Of a stretch of 64,000 nt of DNA, positions 38,025 to 47,643 are shown one piece after another. Within the stretch, counting starts at the first letter, position 1. The number at the start of each line of letters is the position of its first letter. The stretch covers positions 1-64,000 of the forward strand of contig CANJHS010000006.1 of the NCBI GenBank assembly GCA_947474225.1, given 5' to 3'. The notes beneath the pieces were generated by a model. It saw only the letters and a program-made list of their open reading frames with translations, made no database searches and was not told the origin of the DNA. A program made the translations under genes and the position numbers. This DNA is from Roseiflexaceae bacterium. Lineage in GTDB: Bacteria > Chloroflexota > Chloroflexia > Chloroflexales > Roseiflexaceae.

Positions 38025-39023
38025 CTAATCTTGCTTAATGCGTGGATCAAGCAGTGGGTACAAGAACTCGACGAGCACCATCAAGGTAGCCACTGACATG
38101 GTAATGAACAACACAATGCCATAAATCACCAAAAAGTCATTGGACTGAATTGCTTGACTCAGCTTGCTCCCGAGTCCAGGCAATGCATACAAGCCTTCTA
38201 CGACGGCACCGGAGGTAATGATGCTACCCAGTGCCAACGCAAACCCAGTCACCTGTGGCAACAGCGCATTGCGTAGGTAGTAATCGCGGAAGATTGTACC
38301 GCCCTGCAAACCTTTGTGTTCTGCAAAGTTGACGTAGTCTTCGCCTTGAATGGTGACGCCCATGCCACGCATAGATAACACCCAGCCACCGACCGAACCG
38401 AGAATCAGCGACACCGCCGGCAGAATTTGGTGCCAGCATACGTCAAGGAAGAAGCTGAATGACCAGTCTGGAGCGATACCGGTGGAATATGCTTGCCCGA
38501 GAGGGAATAATTTCAACTTAAATGCCAAGAGGAAGAGCAAGAAGATTGCCAACAACACCGGTGGAATGCCCATAAAGAGGACAAACGGTGTCGCAATCGA
38601 GCGCAACCAACTCGGGGACTTGGGCCATGCTGCAACTGCTCCGAGGAGATTCCCGAGGATGAATGACAAAATGGACGACACAAACAACAACGCGATGGTC
38701 CAGGGGAGCGAATCAGTGATGATTTCCATCACAGTTTTGGGGAAGCGATTGAGCGAAACGCCCAAATCGAGGGTAGCTACACTGCCGATGTAGTCGGTGT
38801 ATTGTTCGAGCAATGGTTTGTCGAGGCCGAACTTCTTATTGTACGACGCAACGACTTTCTCGAGATCGCCAGCCGAGAACCCACCAGTGCGGGCCAATTC
38901 GGCGAAGCGCTCGCGGATTGGATTGCGGTCTGACATACGTGGGATGAAGAACGTGATCGTAGACGCAGCCCAAATGACCATAATCAAGAAGCTTAAACGC
39001 CGCAGGATTAGACGAATTCTCAC
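38025..39023 (-). CDS. ABC transporter permease, OppB/DppB type (GTG start)
   Basis: VRIRLILRRLSFLIMVIWAASTITFFIPRM; AAGGAG SD upstream of GTG 39023. Confidence 0.9.
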   Translation of the reverse strand: MRIRLILRRLSFLIMVIWAASTITFFIPRMSDRNPIRERFAELARTGGFSAGDLEKVVASYNKKFGLDKPLLEQYTDYIGSVATLDLGVSLNRFPKTVMEIITDSLPWTIALLFVSSILSFILGNLLGAVAAWPKSPSWLRSIATPFVLFMGIPPVLLAIFLLFLLAFKLKLFPLGQAYSTGIAPDWSFSFFLDVCWHQILPAVSLILGSVGGWVLSMRGMGVTIQGEDYVNFAEHKGLQGGTIFRDYYLRNALLPQVTGFALALGSIITSGAVVEGLYALPGLGSKLSQAIQSNDFLVIYGIVLFITMSVATLMVLVEFLYPLLDPRIKQD

Positions 39024-39129
39024 AGTACTCTCCTTGGCTATAGCCAGTGGATAGACAACGCCCTCGTTGTGGCGAGTACTCTCCGTTTGCGTTTTCGAGG
39101 GAAGGTGTTTGAAAGGAGGGGGATGGAAA

Positions 39130-39157
39130 CCGTCCGGCATCTTTCGATGCCGGACGG
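39130..39157 (-). terminator. Intercistronic hairpin between substrate-binding-protein and permease genes
   Basis: CCGTCCGGCAT-CTTTCG-ATGCCGGACGG. Confidence 0.75.
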
Positions 39158-39170
39158 ACGACGGGACTGA

Positions 39171-41018
39171 TTACTTGCCGGCCTTTTTCAGGTTGGCAAC
39201 GACCAGTGGTGACGTCTGTGCCCAGAAGGCACCGTTCACACCACCAGCGACGTTGTCAGCTGTTGGCCAGTTGACCCAGTACGTCTGGTTGTACGGAATG
39301 CGGTGGAGCCACTGGATGACTGGGATGTCGATCTGGTCCTTCCAGTAGATTTCCATTGCTTGCGTTGCCAACTCGGTGAACTTAGGATCTGCGGAACCCA
39401 AAGGTGCCATCTCGTCCAAAATCTTGTCGTAGTCAGCATTGATGTAGCGGGAGAAGCGGTTGCCGCCCGAGGTGGTACCGATAGCTGCGCTGTAGCGGCT
39501 GTGGAACAGCTGCAAAGCGGCTTCTGGGTCACCCAAGGAAGCGCCGTGTCCGAACATGTACAAGCCTTCTTTGCCGTCTGCCATGTTCTGATATGCGTCT
39601 GCACCGAAGTTGACGTCAGCATCAAAACCAGCAGTCTTGAGCATTTCAACCAACACCGGAACGATGTCGCTGTGAATGCCTTCGAAGCCGTTGATGACTG
39701 CATTGACGGTCTTGCCGTCTTTTTCCCAGAGCATGTCGGCGTTCTTGGCGAAGCCGGCTTCGGTCATCAACTTCTCGGACTCGGCGAGGTCGAACTTGCG
39801 TGGCTGATACTTCTCAACCAGAGCCTTGACACCTGCGGTGTCAACGAACTTCTGCAAGCCTGGGTACAGTGGGAATGGGTAGATGGTGGTGACTTTGGCG
39901 CCTTCGTAGATGATCTCATCGATCTTGTCGCGGTCAACTGCAAGGCTCATTGCACGGCGAACGCGAACGTCGCTGTACGGTGCGATTTGGGTGTTCATCC
40001 ACAAGCTGTTTGGCCACCAGTCGAGGTATCCGTATGGTGGCTTGTTGCCGGTGTGGGTGGTTACCTTGTCGTTCTGCTTCAAGATGTTGCCGATGACCGA
40101 TGAGCGCATGTCCAGGGTTGCGTCGTACTCGTTGTTAACAACTTTCTGAGCGACCACGTCCATGTTCTGACCGACCGTACCACCGATGTTGGTGATAACA
40201 ACACGCTTGACTTCTGGAGCGCCGATGCGGCCAGCCGCAACAGCCCACCAGTCGGAGCGCAGGTCCATGATCTTCTGGTTTTCGTCCCAGAGAACGACGC
40301 TGTACCCGCCGGAGTGTGGCATGTCGAGGCCGCCAGCGAATTCGTTGACGTCCTTCTGGCCAGCCAACACGTGCTCAGGCACAATCGGAATACCGGTGTC
40401 GAACTTCAACATCAGTACTTCGAAGGCGAAGCGAGGGGCTGGGATCTTGAAGGTCACTACGGCCGTCAGATCGTCCACTGCCTTGACTTCTTTGACGTAC
40501 TGGTCGAACTGTGCATGGTATGCAAGCTTTTCGTTCTTCATCTGGCCTTCGAAGGTGAACACAACGTCCTTGGAAGTAACAGCTACGCCGTCGCTCCACT
40601 TGGCATCCTTGTTCATCTTGATGGTCAACTCGGTGAAGTCTGGCTTGGTGTACTCCATGCTGTCTGCCAACCAAGGAACTTCCTTGTCAGCAAAGATGGC
40701 ATAGTAGGACAATGGTTCCCACATCAGAGCGTTACCGTTCTGGTGGGTGTAGCCTACGGATGCCCATGGATTCGTCACGCCTGGGTTGGCAATCGACCAT
40801 GCCAAGTTCAGGGTGTCTTCGCGAGCAACTTCGGCCAAACCATTTGCAGGAGCGGCTGGCTCTGCAGTTGGCTCAGCTGGTGCTGCGGTGGCCTCTGCAG
40901 GAGCTTCTTCAGCTGGTGCTGCGGTTGGCTCTGCTGCTGGGGCTGCGGCGCCACCACATGCAACGACCAAGAAGGCCATTACGAGCAGTGAAGCCAGGGC
41001 TTTGAAGCGGAACTTCAT
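39171..41018 (-). CDS. ABC transporter substrate-binding lipoprotein, family 5
   Basis: MKFRFKALASLLVMAFLVVACGGAAAPAAEPTAAPAEE linker; DAKWSDGVAVTSKDVVFTFEG. Confidence 0.93.
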   Translation of the reverse strand: MKFRFKALASLLVMAFLVVACGGAAAPAAEPTAAPAEEAPAEATAAPAEPTAEPAAPANGLAEVAREDTLNLAWSIANPGVTNPWASVGYTHQNGNALMWEPLSYYAIFADKEVPWLADSMEYTKPDFTELTIKMNKDAKWSDGVAVTSKDVVFTFEGQMKNEKLAYHAQFDQYVKEVKAVDDLTAVVTFKIPAPRFAFEVLMLKFDTGIPIVPEHVLAGQKDVNEFAGGLDMPHSGGYSVVLWDENQKIMDLRSDWWAVAAGRIGAPEVKRVVITNIGGTVGQNMDVVAQKVVNNEYDATLDMRSSVIGNILKQNDKVTTHTGNKPPYGYLDWWPNSLWMNTQIAPYSDVRVRRAMSLAVDRDKIDEIIYEGAKVTTIYPFPLYPGLQKFVDTAGVKALVEKYQPRKFDLAESEKLMTEAGFAKNADMLWEKDGKTVNAVINGFEGIHSDIVPVLVEMLKTAGFDADVNFGADAYQNMADGKEGLYMFGHGASLGDPEAALQLFHSRYSAAIGTTSGGNRFSRYINADYDKILDEMAPLGSADPKFTELATQAMEIYWKDQIDIPVIQWLHRIPYNQTYWVNWPTADNVAGGVNGAFWAQTSPLVVANLKKAGK

Positions 41019-41270
41019 TTTCTGTCTCCTTCGACAATCATCTACGTCGCTCTCCCCCCGTTCACTGCACACCCGGTTTCACCTCGCGGTGGACCTGATA
41101 GCGCATTGACAGAAGGATGATTTGACTTTTTTATTCTACCCGTCATCATATCTGTTGTCAATTGTGAGTTTGTTGCGTTCATACGCATCAGCGTTCATCA
41201 ATTTCATAAACCACAAAGCACAAATGCTGCAACTCATCTAATGAGTTGCAGCGCCTCACCAATCATCCTA

Positions 41271-41681
41271 TTAGAGCGCATCATGATGGCGTAAAAGACC
41301 GCGTGCTGCATAGACTTCAGCCGCTTCACGCACCATCGCCGCACAGATTGGCGCTTGGAAGTGCTGTTCGAGCCGACGAGACAGCGCATCGAGTTCTTCG
41401 CGGCTCGCACGACCGGGTCGGAGGATGTTGTACATCTCAATAATTTCGGTCCGGGGCACGACGGTTAACTCCGCAGCGCGCGCAAAGTTTTGCGCCAACT
41501 GCGCATACCCCGCAGCTTTGGCGATATCGGCTTGGGCAAGCAATGCACTGCGGTGGACTTGCAGATCGTCGATTGTCAGTGATCCATCCAGCGCAGCGTC
41601 GAGGGTGACATCGCGCAACGCACGCCCGCTCGCAGCCTGGAGAGAATCTGCTTCGTTGTCATATAAAGGATATGTTGGCAT
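41271..41681 (-). CDS. B12-dependent propanediol/glycerol dehydratase small subunit (PduE/DhaE-like)
   Basis: YPLYDNEADSLQAASGRALRDVTLDAALDGSLTIDDLQVHRSALLAQADIAKAAGYAQLAQNFARAAELTVVPRTEIIEMYNILRPGRAS. Confidence 0.92.
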   Translation of the reverse strand: MPTYPLYDNEADSLQAASGRALRDVTLDAALDGSLTIDDLQVHRSALLAQADIAKAAGYAQLAQNFARAAELTVVPRTEIIEMYNILRPGRASREELDALSRRLEQHFQAPICAAMVREAAEVYAARGLLRHHDAL

Positions 41682-41683
41682 GT

Positions 41684-43918
41684 CTACACCTCTGGTTCCC
41701 AATCGAAGCGCAACGCTTCGGGAGGCAAATCGCGGATTTCTTCACTCTCACGACGGTGCAACAAGGCAGTTTTGACAATCAAGCGCAGCCGAGCCCAGTT
41801 ATCGACCGTTACCGGCACCGGCGTGGTCATTTTGCCGGCTGCATAGCGCGCCGCATTGCGACCCATGGCACGATAGGTGTCGAGTGTCATGCTGGGTGAT
41901 TGCGAAAAGAGCTCGAGATTATTGAGTCGCGCCAAATCGACTCGGTGAATAATCGACGTACCACGTGATTGGATGCCGATAGAGACACCCGAACCACTCA
42001 ATTTTGCTCCCACGTGGCCAATCTCGGCGCAGTCCGATGAGCGCCAGATCCGGACGATGCGGCCGATGAGACCTTCTTCGGCAATTCCGGTCAGTACCGC
42101 TTTGAGGACTTCCTCATGATTGAGTCCACCGATTGTTTTGGTCATAATGCGCCCAAAGGCAGGACCGATGGCAACCACCACCTCGGTGCTCCCACCGCGC
42201 TTGGCATTGCCGTACCCGGCCAGACTTTCGAGTGGTGAACCAAGTCTGTCCGCGATGAAATCACGCGGGGATTTGGCTTGATGGATGTGGGATATTTCGT
42301 GCCACCGGGCACCTTCGACGCGATATCCGGTGCCGGGACCGGTGTAATCATTGGGCTGATTGATGGCACTCTGGACCACAAAATCGCGGCCGAATATCGC
42401 CGCCGGCTGCAGATAATCGCCAGCAATGCGTTGACGACCCATGGTAAGCAGATGCTCTGCCACGTCAGTAAATCCGCGCCGCGCCAGAGCTGCTACCACG
42501 TCGACCATGCTACGATCGCCTGCCAAAAACGCATCTGCGGCGACGAGATCGGGGACAATATCGCGCGTAGGCATGTCGTCGCTCGAATATGCTTGGACTG
42601 CGGCTTCGACCTCGTGATCGCCAATATCGGGGAAGCCAAGTTCGGCGTAGACTGCCTGTATGGCTTGGGCACCGCGCCGACGAATTGCTTCCGCTTCGGC
42701 TTCGGTTATCGATCGCGTACCGCCGTCAATTTGCATGTCGCGCTGCAAAACGGCATAGTCATCGAGGTCATCGGCATCGAAGTTGCCGCCACCAAACATG
42801 TTGTCTTTGCGCGGTACGGCGCTATACCCCGAGAAGATAAAGTCCGTACCAGGGATAAATTGCAACATCAATTTGGCTGACTTGCGGATCGCCGAATGCG
42901 ATGCAAGGGCGTCATTCCCAGATGCCACTTCGAGTCCCAGCATCGATGCCATCAGATTTTCGGCGAGCACAGCCCGCACCCCACCCGGCAATGATTCGGG
43001 CAACGCGATGCACGAAATAGAGCCGTTTTGGACCCCTTGACTGCCCGCTCCACGGGTAACACACAAACAGCGCGCTTCGAGATAGAGCATCGATCGTTGT
43101 TCGGCACTACCCATTAATGCCTCAGAACCCGTCCCCGAGGTGAAGCGGACCTTGACCCCGCGCGATGCATAGGCCGATGCCAAAAACGCTTTGGACCACG
43201 GCGAGTCATCTCCATCGACGAAGGCTTGCTCGGTCCCGTACACCGAAAGTGTCTCGGCGTAGGTAGTCAACCCCTTCATGGCGATCCGCAAACCGAGCGA
43301 TTCTTCGACGGCGCATTGCGTCATAACCCCGCCGCGGCCAGTTTGCGCCCCGACCAGAATCGCCAGTGCGTTAAACGGGGCAGACCGGGCCACGCCGACG
43401 GTTGTCTCGAGCTCGGCGAAGCCGCGCAGGGCTGCTTCGGCTGCATCTGCTGCTAATAGCGCCGGATTTTCGCGGCGATTCGTGACGTGGGCCTGATTTG
43501 CTGGGATGCGGCGCACCCGCATTTTGGCAAGCCCATTCATCATCTCGAGGACATTCATGTGGCGCATGATGTCGACGAGTTTGGCTGGGGTACACCCAGC
43601 AGCCAGGCGTAACAGCACAGCACGCGGGATGTTGATGTCGGCCAACATGTGCGCAATGGTCAACGAATCCAGCGCCATCACTTCGGGCGCGACGAGAAGG
43701 TCGATGCCATGTCGCGCGATGTAGCAATCAAGGGTATCAAAGTCGGCTTCTGCTCGGCCATCGAGTTCGACAACGCGACCGTTTTCGATACGCAGGGATG
43801 GGTGTGGATCGTATGGGCTATCAGCCACCATCAGACCGGCTTCGGGCCATGATTCGACAAATGTTTCGCGGTTGATGTCGCGTTCTTCGAGGGCTCGGAA
43901 TCGTTTCAGGTTACTCAC
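41684..43918 (-). CDS. B12-dependent propanediol/glycerol dehydratase, fused large + medium subunits
   Basis: PduC-like 1-~555 (SNLKRFRALEERDINRETFVESWPEAGLMVADSPYDPHPSLRI..., DYTGPGTGYRVEGARW) continuing in frame into PduD-like STEVVVAIGPAFGRIMTKTIGGLNHEEVLKAVLTGIAEEGL...HVGAKLSGSGVSIGIQSRGTSIIHR; GTG start 43918. Confidence 0.95.
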   Translation of the reverse strand: MSNLKRFRALEERDINRETFVESWPEAGLMVADSPYDPHPSLRIENGRVVELDGRAEADFDTLDCYIARHGIDLLVAPEVMALDSLTIAHMLADINIPRAVLLRLAAGCTPAKLVDIMRHMNVLEMMNGLAKMRVRRIPANQAHVTNRRENPALLAADAAEAALRGFAELETTVGVARSAPFNALAILVGAQTGRGGVMTQCAVEESLGLRIAMKGLTTYAETLSVYGTEQAFVDGDDSPWSKAFLASAYASRGVKVRFTSGTGSEALMGSAEQRSMLYLEARCLCVTRGAGSQGVQNGSISCIALPESLPGGVRAVLAENLMASMLGLEVASGNDALASHSAIRKSAKLMLQFIPGTDFIFSGYSAVPRKDNMFGGGNFDADDLDDYAVLQRDMQIDGGTRSITEAEAEAIRRRGAQAIQAVYAELGFPDIGDHEVEAAVQAYSSDDMPTRDIVPDLVAADAFLAGDRSMVDVVAALARRGFTDVAEHLLTMGRQRIAGDYLQPAAIFGRDFVVQSAINQPNDYTGPGTGYRVEGARWHEISHIHQAKSPRDFIADRLGSPLESLAGYGNAKRGGSTEVVVAIGPAFGRIMTKTIGGLNHEEVLKAVLTGIAEEGLIGRIVRIWRSSDCAEIGHVGAKLSGSGVSIGIQSRGTSIIHRVDLARLNNLELFSQSPSMTLDTYRAMGRNAARYAAGKMTTPVPVTVDNWARLRLIVKTALLHRRESEEIRDLPPEALRFDWEPEV

Positions 43919-43951
43919 TGTGATTCTCCGTTCTACCTGCAAAACGAATCG

Positions 43952-44176
43952 CTACACAACGCTGTGTGGCGGTTCACCACTCGTAGCGCGGATACAAAGC
44001 GGGGCATGAATAACTGCGGTGATAGGCATCATAGCCGGTACTCTGAGGCGATTGACCATCACATTGATACCAGGCTTACCGCTCAACACCATCGACACCA
44101 TCGCACCAGAGACAAGCGAACAGGCAACGTCATCGATTGTGACACGGGGCTTGGTATTGGAGGTTTCTACCTTCAT
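43952..44176 (-). CDS. Small conserved-looking ORF upstream of diol dehydratase, unknown function
   Basis: 74 aa MKVETSNTKPRVTIDDVACSLVSGAMVSMVLSG..., fills the gap between the dehydratase and the regulator on the same strand; no clear SD. Confidence 0.4.
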   Translation of the reverse strand: MKVETSNTKPRVTIDDVACSLVSGAMVSMVLSGKPGINVMVNRLRVPAMMPITAVIHAPLCIRATSGEPPHSVV

Positions 44177-44240
44177 AAAAAACGATGACGGAACAAATCC
44201 AGTGGATACCTATTATATACCTGTATTACACGCTATCACT

Positions 44241-47200
44241 CTAGGCTGGAATGAGGAACTGGTCGCTTTCATCAGCAGAATTCGTACGACTTCGATACTC
44301 ACGGGGTGTCATCCCCATCTCGCTGCGGAAGACTTTACTGAAGTACCCAGGGTCATCAAATCCAACCGAGATAGCAATGTCCGTAATACTATCGTCACTC
44401 GCCAACAAGGCATGACAGGCTTTAGCAACACGATACCGTGCCAAATACGTCCACGGCGTTACCCCGAGTTCGTTTTGGAATACTTGCGTCAAATAACTTT
44501 CGCTGACGCCGGCTTCAGCTGCAATCCGCTCACGGCTGAGCCGTTCGGCGTATTTTTTTTGCATATATGCGAGTGCGTGACGTGCAGCAGTGCTCAAATG
44601 GGGCGTATTGGCAAGCCCACTGCCGATTATTTGTCGGAGCAGTTCTGTCATCCCTTGGGATGTGTTGCCCACTTTGGGTCGTAGCACGGTTTGCGGGTAT
44701 TGGAGTTTTTGCACTTCAGCCCGTGTCAACACCTTCCCGCTCAACACCACGACGGGCACACGCTCGTAGTCTGGTTGACTGCGAATCCAATCCAACGTCA
44801 TAAAGCCATCTTGGATGGGCATCACCAAATCGAGGATGAACATGGTCGGTGCAGGTACGCCGTTGAGCGTATCACCCAGCTGACTGCCATCGAGACATGA
44901 GGTCAGCAGTGCATTGGGTAACGCACGCACGATAATTTCGCGGTACAAGTCGTGTAATCGCTTGTCGTCATCGATGATCACAATGTGCGGTCGCGTTCCA
45001 GGTGGCTGCGTTGCAACAATCGCCAATGCGTCAGTGAATTGAGCCGTACGGAACGGTTTTTGCACAATCGACAGTGTGTCACGCCGGTGGGCTTTGTCAT
45101 AAACAAAAAACGACACCCGAGACAGTACAGGATCACTATGTATGTGACGAAGTACAACCTCTTCTTCGCGAAATGGTGTGCTCGTATCCCATACCACAGC
45201 GATCGGAGAAAAACTATCGACCATATCTGCAGCAGCAGCAACGCTGGGAATATGCGCTACCGTTGCTGCGGTCCGCTGCGCCATGCATTGGACAGCAGGA
45301 GGAATCACTCCTTCGTCCCCGAGTATGGCAATGGCCGGTCGGAGATTGGGGTTGTGTGGCGGAGCAATATCCCCTTCTAGGCTGCGTACGGGCAAATAGA
45401 GATGAAAGGTACTGCCTTTTTCAATTGCACTTTCGACCGTCAAGATACCGCGATGCAATGCAACCAAACGGCGCGCAATCGCCAAACCCAATCCAACCCC
45501 GGAGTGCGGTGTATCGATGCCTTCGATGGTGACAAACGGCTCAAAGATTGTTTCTTGCTGGGCAGGCGCGATGCCGACGCCAGTATCTTTGACCCAGATA
45601 TGCACATAGGGTGGTTCAGGCAGAGCGCCGAGTGTAATAGAGCCACGTGCGGTAAATTTGGCGGCATTCCCCAACAGATTAAACAGAATTTGACGCATAC
45701 GCGTGGGGTCTACGTGGACTAACGGCAACGGTTCAGGGATGACTGACTGCCAGGATACACCGGGTTTGTCCAAGGTGTTCATCAGCTCGGTGAACGAAGA
45801 CTCAAGAATCGTCTCAAGGTCGGTCTGCTCTGGGAACAACACGAGTTCATCAATCTCGGCACGGGATAAGTCGAGTAAATCATTGATGAGTAGCACGAGG
45901 TGCTCCGCACTCCTCTGAATGGTGATGATGTCGCCACGGACCTCGTCACCGATGGCGATACCATGTGGTTGCGGGTCGGTAATCAAGAGTTGGCTATACC
46001 CCAGGATGATGTGCAGCGGTGTGCGTAATTCATGACTGACATTCGCTAGTAGACGCGTTTTGAGACTATCCGCTTGCTCGGCGACGTATTGTGCATGGCG
46101 TGCTGCCTGGAACAAATCGATGTTTTGGAGTGCGATACCGATTTGGTTGGCAACCAGCTGTAACCCATCAATTTCGCCACGAACGTGTGCGAGTAAGGTT
46201 GTGTTCTGCAAATCCAGCAGCCCAGTAACGGTGTCATTGAAGCGCACTGGCAGAACGATCCGTGTGCGTGTATTGGGATTATGGGCACTCTGTGCGAAGC
46301 GCATGCTGCTGTGCGTATCAGGAATATAAATCGCTCGCTCTTCGGCCAACGCAGCGGCCAGCGGTGTCCCGCGCAGTTGGACGTTTGATGTAGTATTGCT
46401 CATCAAATTCCCATCGCCATCAAAGCGCCAGATGGTAACCGAATCATATCCATAGTACTCACGCACGAGAGCGGAGACAGCGGTGATCAGAGCGTCGTGT
46501 TCGAAGATAGAACCAACCTGCTGGGTAATGGCCAAGCTCGTCTCGAGCTGACGAACGCGCTCGTACTCTCGTTGACGATTGACACCCATCAGGCGTGTTG
46601 GCAATTCTGCGAGCGAAATGAGCTTTTCTAGGGCAACTTCACCGACATTACGTGCATCGATGAGGCGCCGCTGCGGATCATAACTGTCTGGCAACATTCG
46701 CGTTTTAATACCCTGCAGGGCGAGTCGGAGCATGTCGTCTGCGAAGGAATCGAGCATCGTCTCGATCGTAACATCCATCCGTCCACGACTAATATCTGCC
46801 AATGCGAGCGGATCACCGTTGATTCCACAAACGAGTGGACGCGTGCGATCTGGGAACGCGTGGCTGAGGGAATCACGGCCACCGAGTGCCAACGAATCTG
46901 ACAACCCGACCACCGCATCGACGTGGTCATCGGAATGTTTCGTCAACCACTCGGCTACCGCCTGATATCCATCTTCATACTGCCATTCACACGAGATATG
47001 GATGACGTTAACCTGCGGCATGCCGGCAAAGGCAGCGCTAATCCCAGCGAGCCGAGACAACCCCATCTCGTCAAATCCACCGACTACCAGCACGGTAGCT
47101 GCGTCAGGCAATTTGCCATGTAGCCAGATGCCAATATCGTAGGCAGCATCATAGAGGCCACGGCGCGAGGTATACAGCGAACTCTTTACCGCACTTTCGG

Positions 47201-47477
47201 AGGCATCAATGACAGGAATGGCGCTCGAACGTAGTAACGACAGCAACGACGCATCAATAGAATTGCAGATAAGTGCATGGACCTGTTGCACACGAAGCTC
47301 TTCGTAGATTTGGGCGACATTACTGACCTCCCGCAATCCTTCGGATGCAGTGGTAAGGGTCAAAATTTCACAATGCATCGATTGTGCTTGGCGCAACAGT
47401 GCCTCGCGTACTTGTACCCAATACGGGTCAGGTACGCCAATCTGAAGTGCTATGCGATATCGTAGTTCGCTCGTCAA
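44241..47477 (-). CDS. Soluble hybrid sensor: periplasmic-binding-protein-like domain + GAF + histidine kinase + receiver(s) + AraC-type HTH
   Basis: LacI-type sugar-binding N-terminus without TM/signal; LKTRLLANVSHELRTPLHIILGYSQLL (HisKA); GLGLAIARRLVALHRG (HATPase); HIVIIDDDKRL...FILDLVMPIQDGF (REC); AraC HTH AGVSESYLTQVFQNELG...DIAISVGFDDPGYFSKVFRSEMGMTPREYR. Confidence 0.93.
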   Translation of the reverse strand: MTSELRYRIALQIGVPDPYWVQVREALLRQAQSMHCEILTLTTASEGLREVSNVAQIYEELRVQQVHALICNSIDASLLSLLRSSAIPVIDASESAVKSSLYTSRRGLYDAAYDIGIWLHGKLPDAATVLVVGGFDEMGLSRLAGISAAFAGMPQVNVIHISCEWQYEDGYQAVAEWLTKHSDDHVDAVVGLSDSLALGGRDSLSHAFPDRTRPLVCGINGDPLALADISRGRMDVTIETMLDSFADDMLRLALQGIKTRMLPDSYDPQRRLIDARNVGEVALEKLISLAELPTRLMGVNRQREYERVRQLETSLAITQQVGSIFEHDALITAVSALVREYYGYDSVTIWRFDGDGNLMSNTTSNVQLRGTPLAAALAEERAIYIPDTHSSMRFAQSAHNPNTRTRIVLPVRFNDTVTGLLDLQNTTLLAHVRGEIDGLQLVANQIGIALQNIDLFQAARHAQYVAEQADSLKTRLLANVSHELRTPLHIILGYSQLLITDPQPHGIAIGDEVRGDIITIQRSAEHLVLLINDLLDLSRAEIDELVLFPEQTDLETILESSFTELMNTLDKPGVSWQSVIPEPLPLVHVDPTRMRQILFNLLGNAAKFTARGSITLGALPEPPYVHIWVKDTGVGIAPAQQETIFEPFVTIEGIDTPHSGVGLGLAIARRLVALHRGILTVESAIEKGSTFHLYLPVRSLEGDIAPPHNPNLRPAIAILGDEGVIPPAVQCMAQRTAATVAHIPSVAAAADMVDSFSPIAVVWDTSTPFREEEVVLRHIHSDPVLSRVSFFVYDKAHRRDTLSIVQKPFRTAQFTDALAIVATQPPGTRPHIVIIDDDKRLHDLYREIIVRALPNALLTSCLDGSQLGDTLNGVPAPTMFILDLVMPIQDGFMTLDWIRSQPDYERVPVVVLSGKVLTRAEVQKLQYPQTVLRPKVGNTSQGMTELLRQIIGSGLANTPHLSTAARHALAYMQKKYAERLSRERIAAEAGVSESYLTQVFQNELGVTPWTYLARYRVAKACHALLASDDSITDIAISVGFDDPGYFSKVFRSEMGMTPREYRSRTNSADESDQFLIPA

Positions 47478-47643
47478 ACAATCCGTCCCTCTGGTGCAGA
47501 TGGGTGCTCTATTGCAATCTTCATTCTGCGAACAAATGCAAATATAAATACCGAATTTTGTTGGTTATTCCTAGTTTTGTATCGAATCTTCCAAGTCGAA
47601 CGAGCAGCTATCGCTTAGCATATCAAAGAATGATGATAAAGGT

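Noticed and set aside
44019-44684. 221-aa + strand ORF
   Set aside because: Mostly antisense to the AraC/receiver end of the 1078-aa regulator; no homology recognised.
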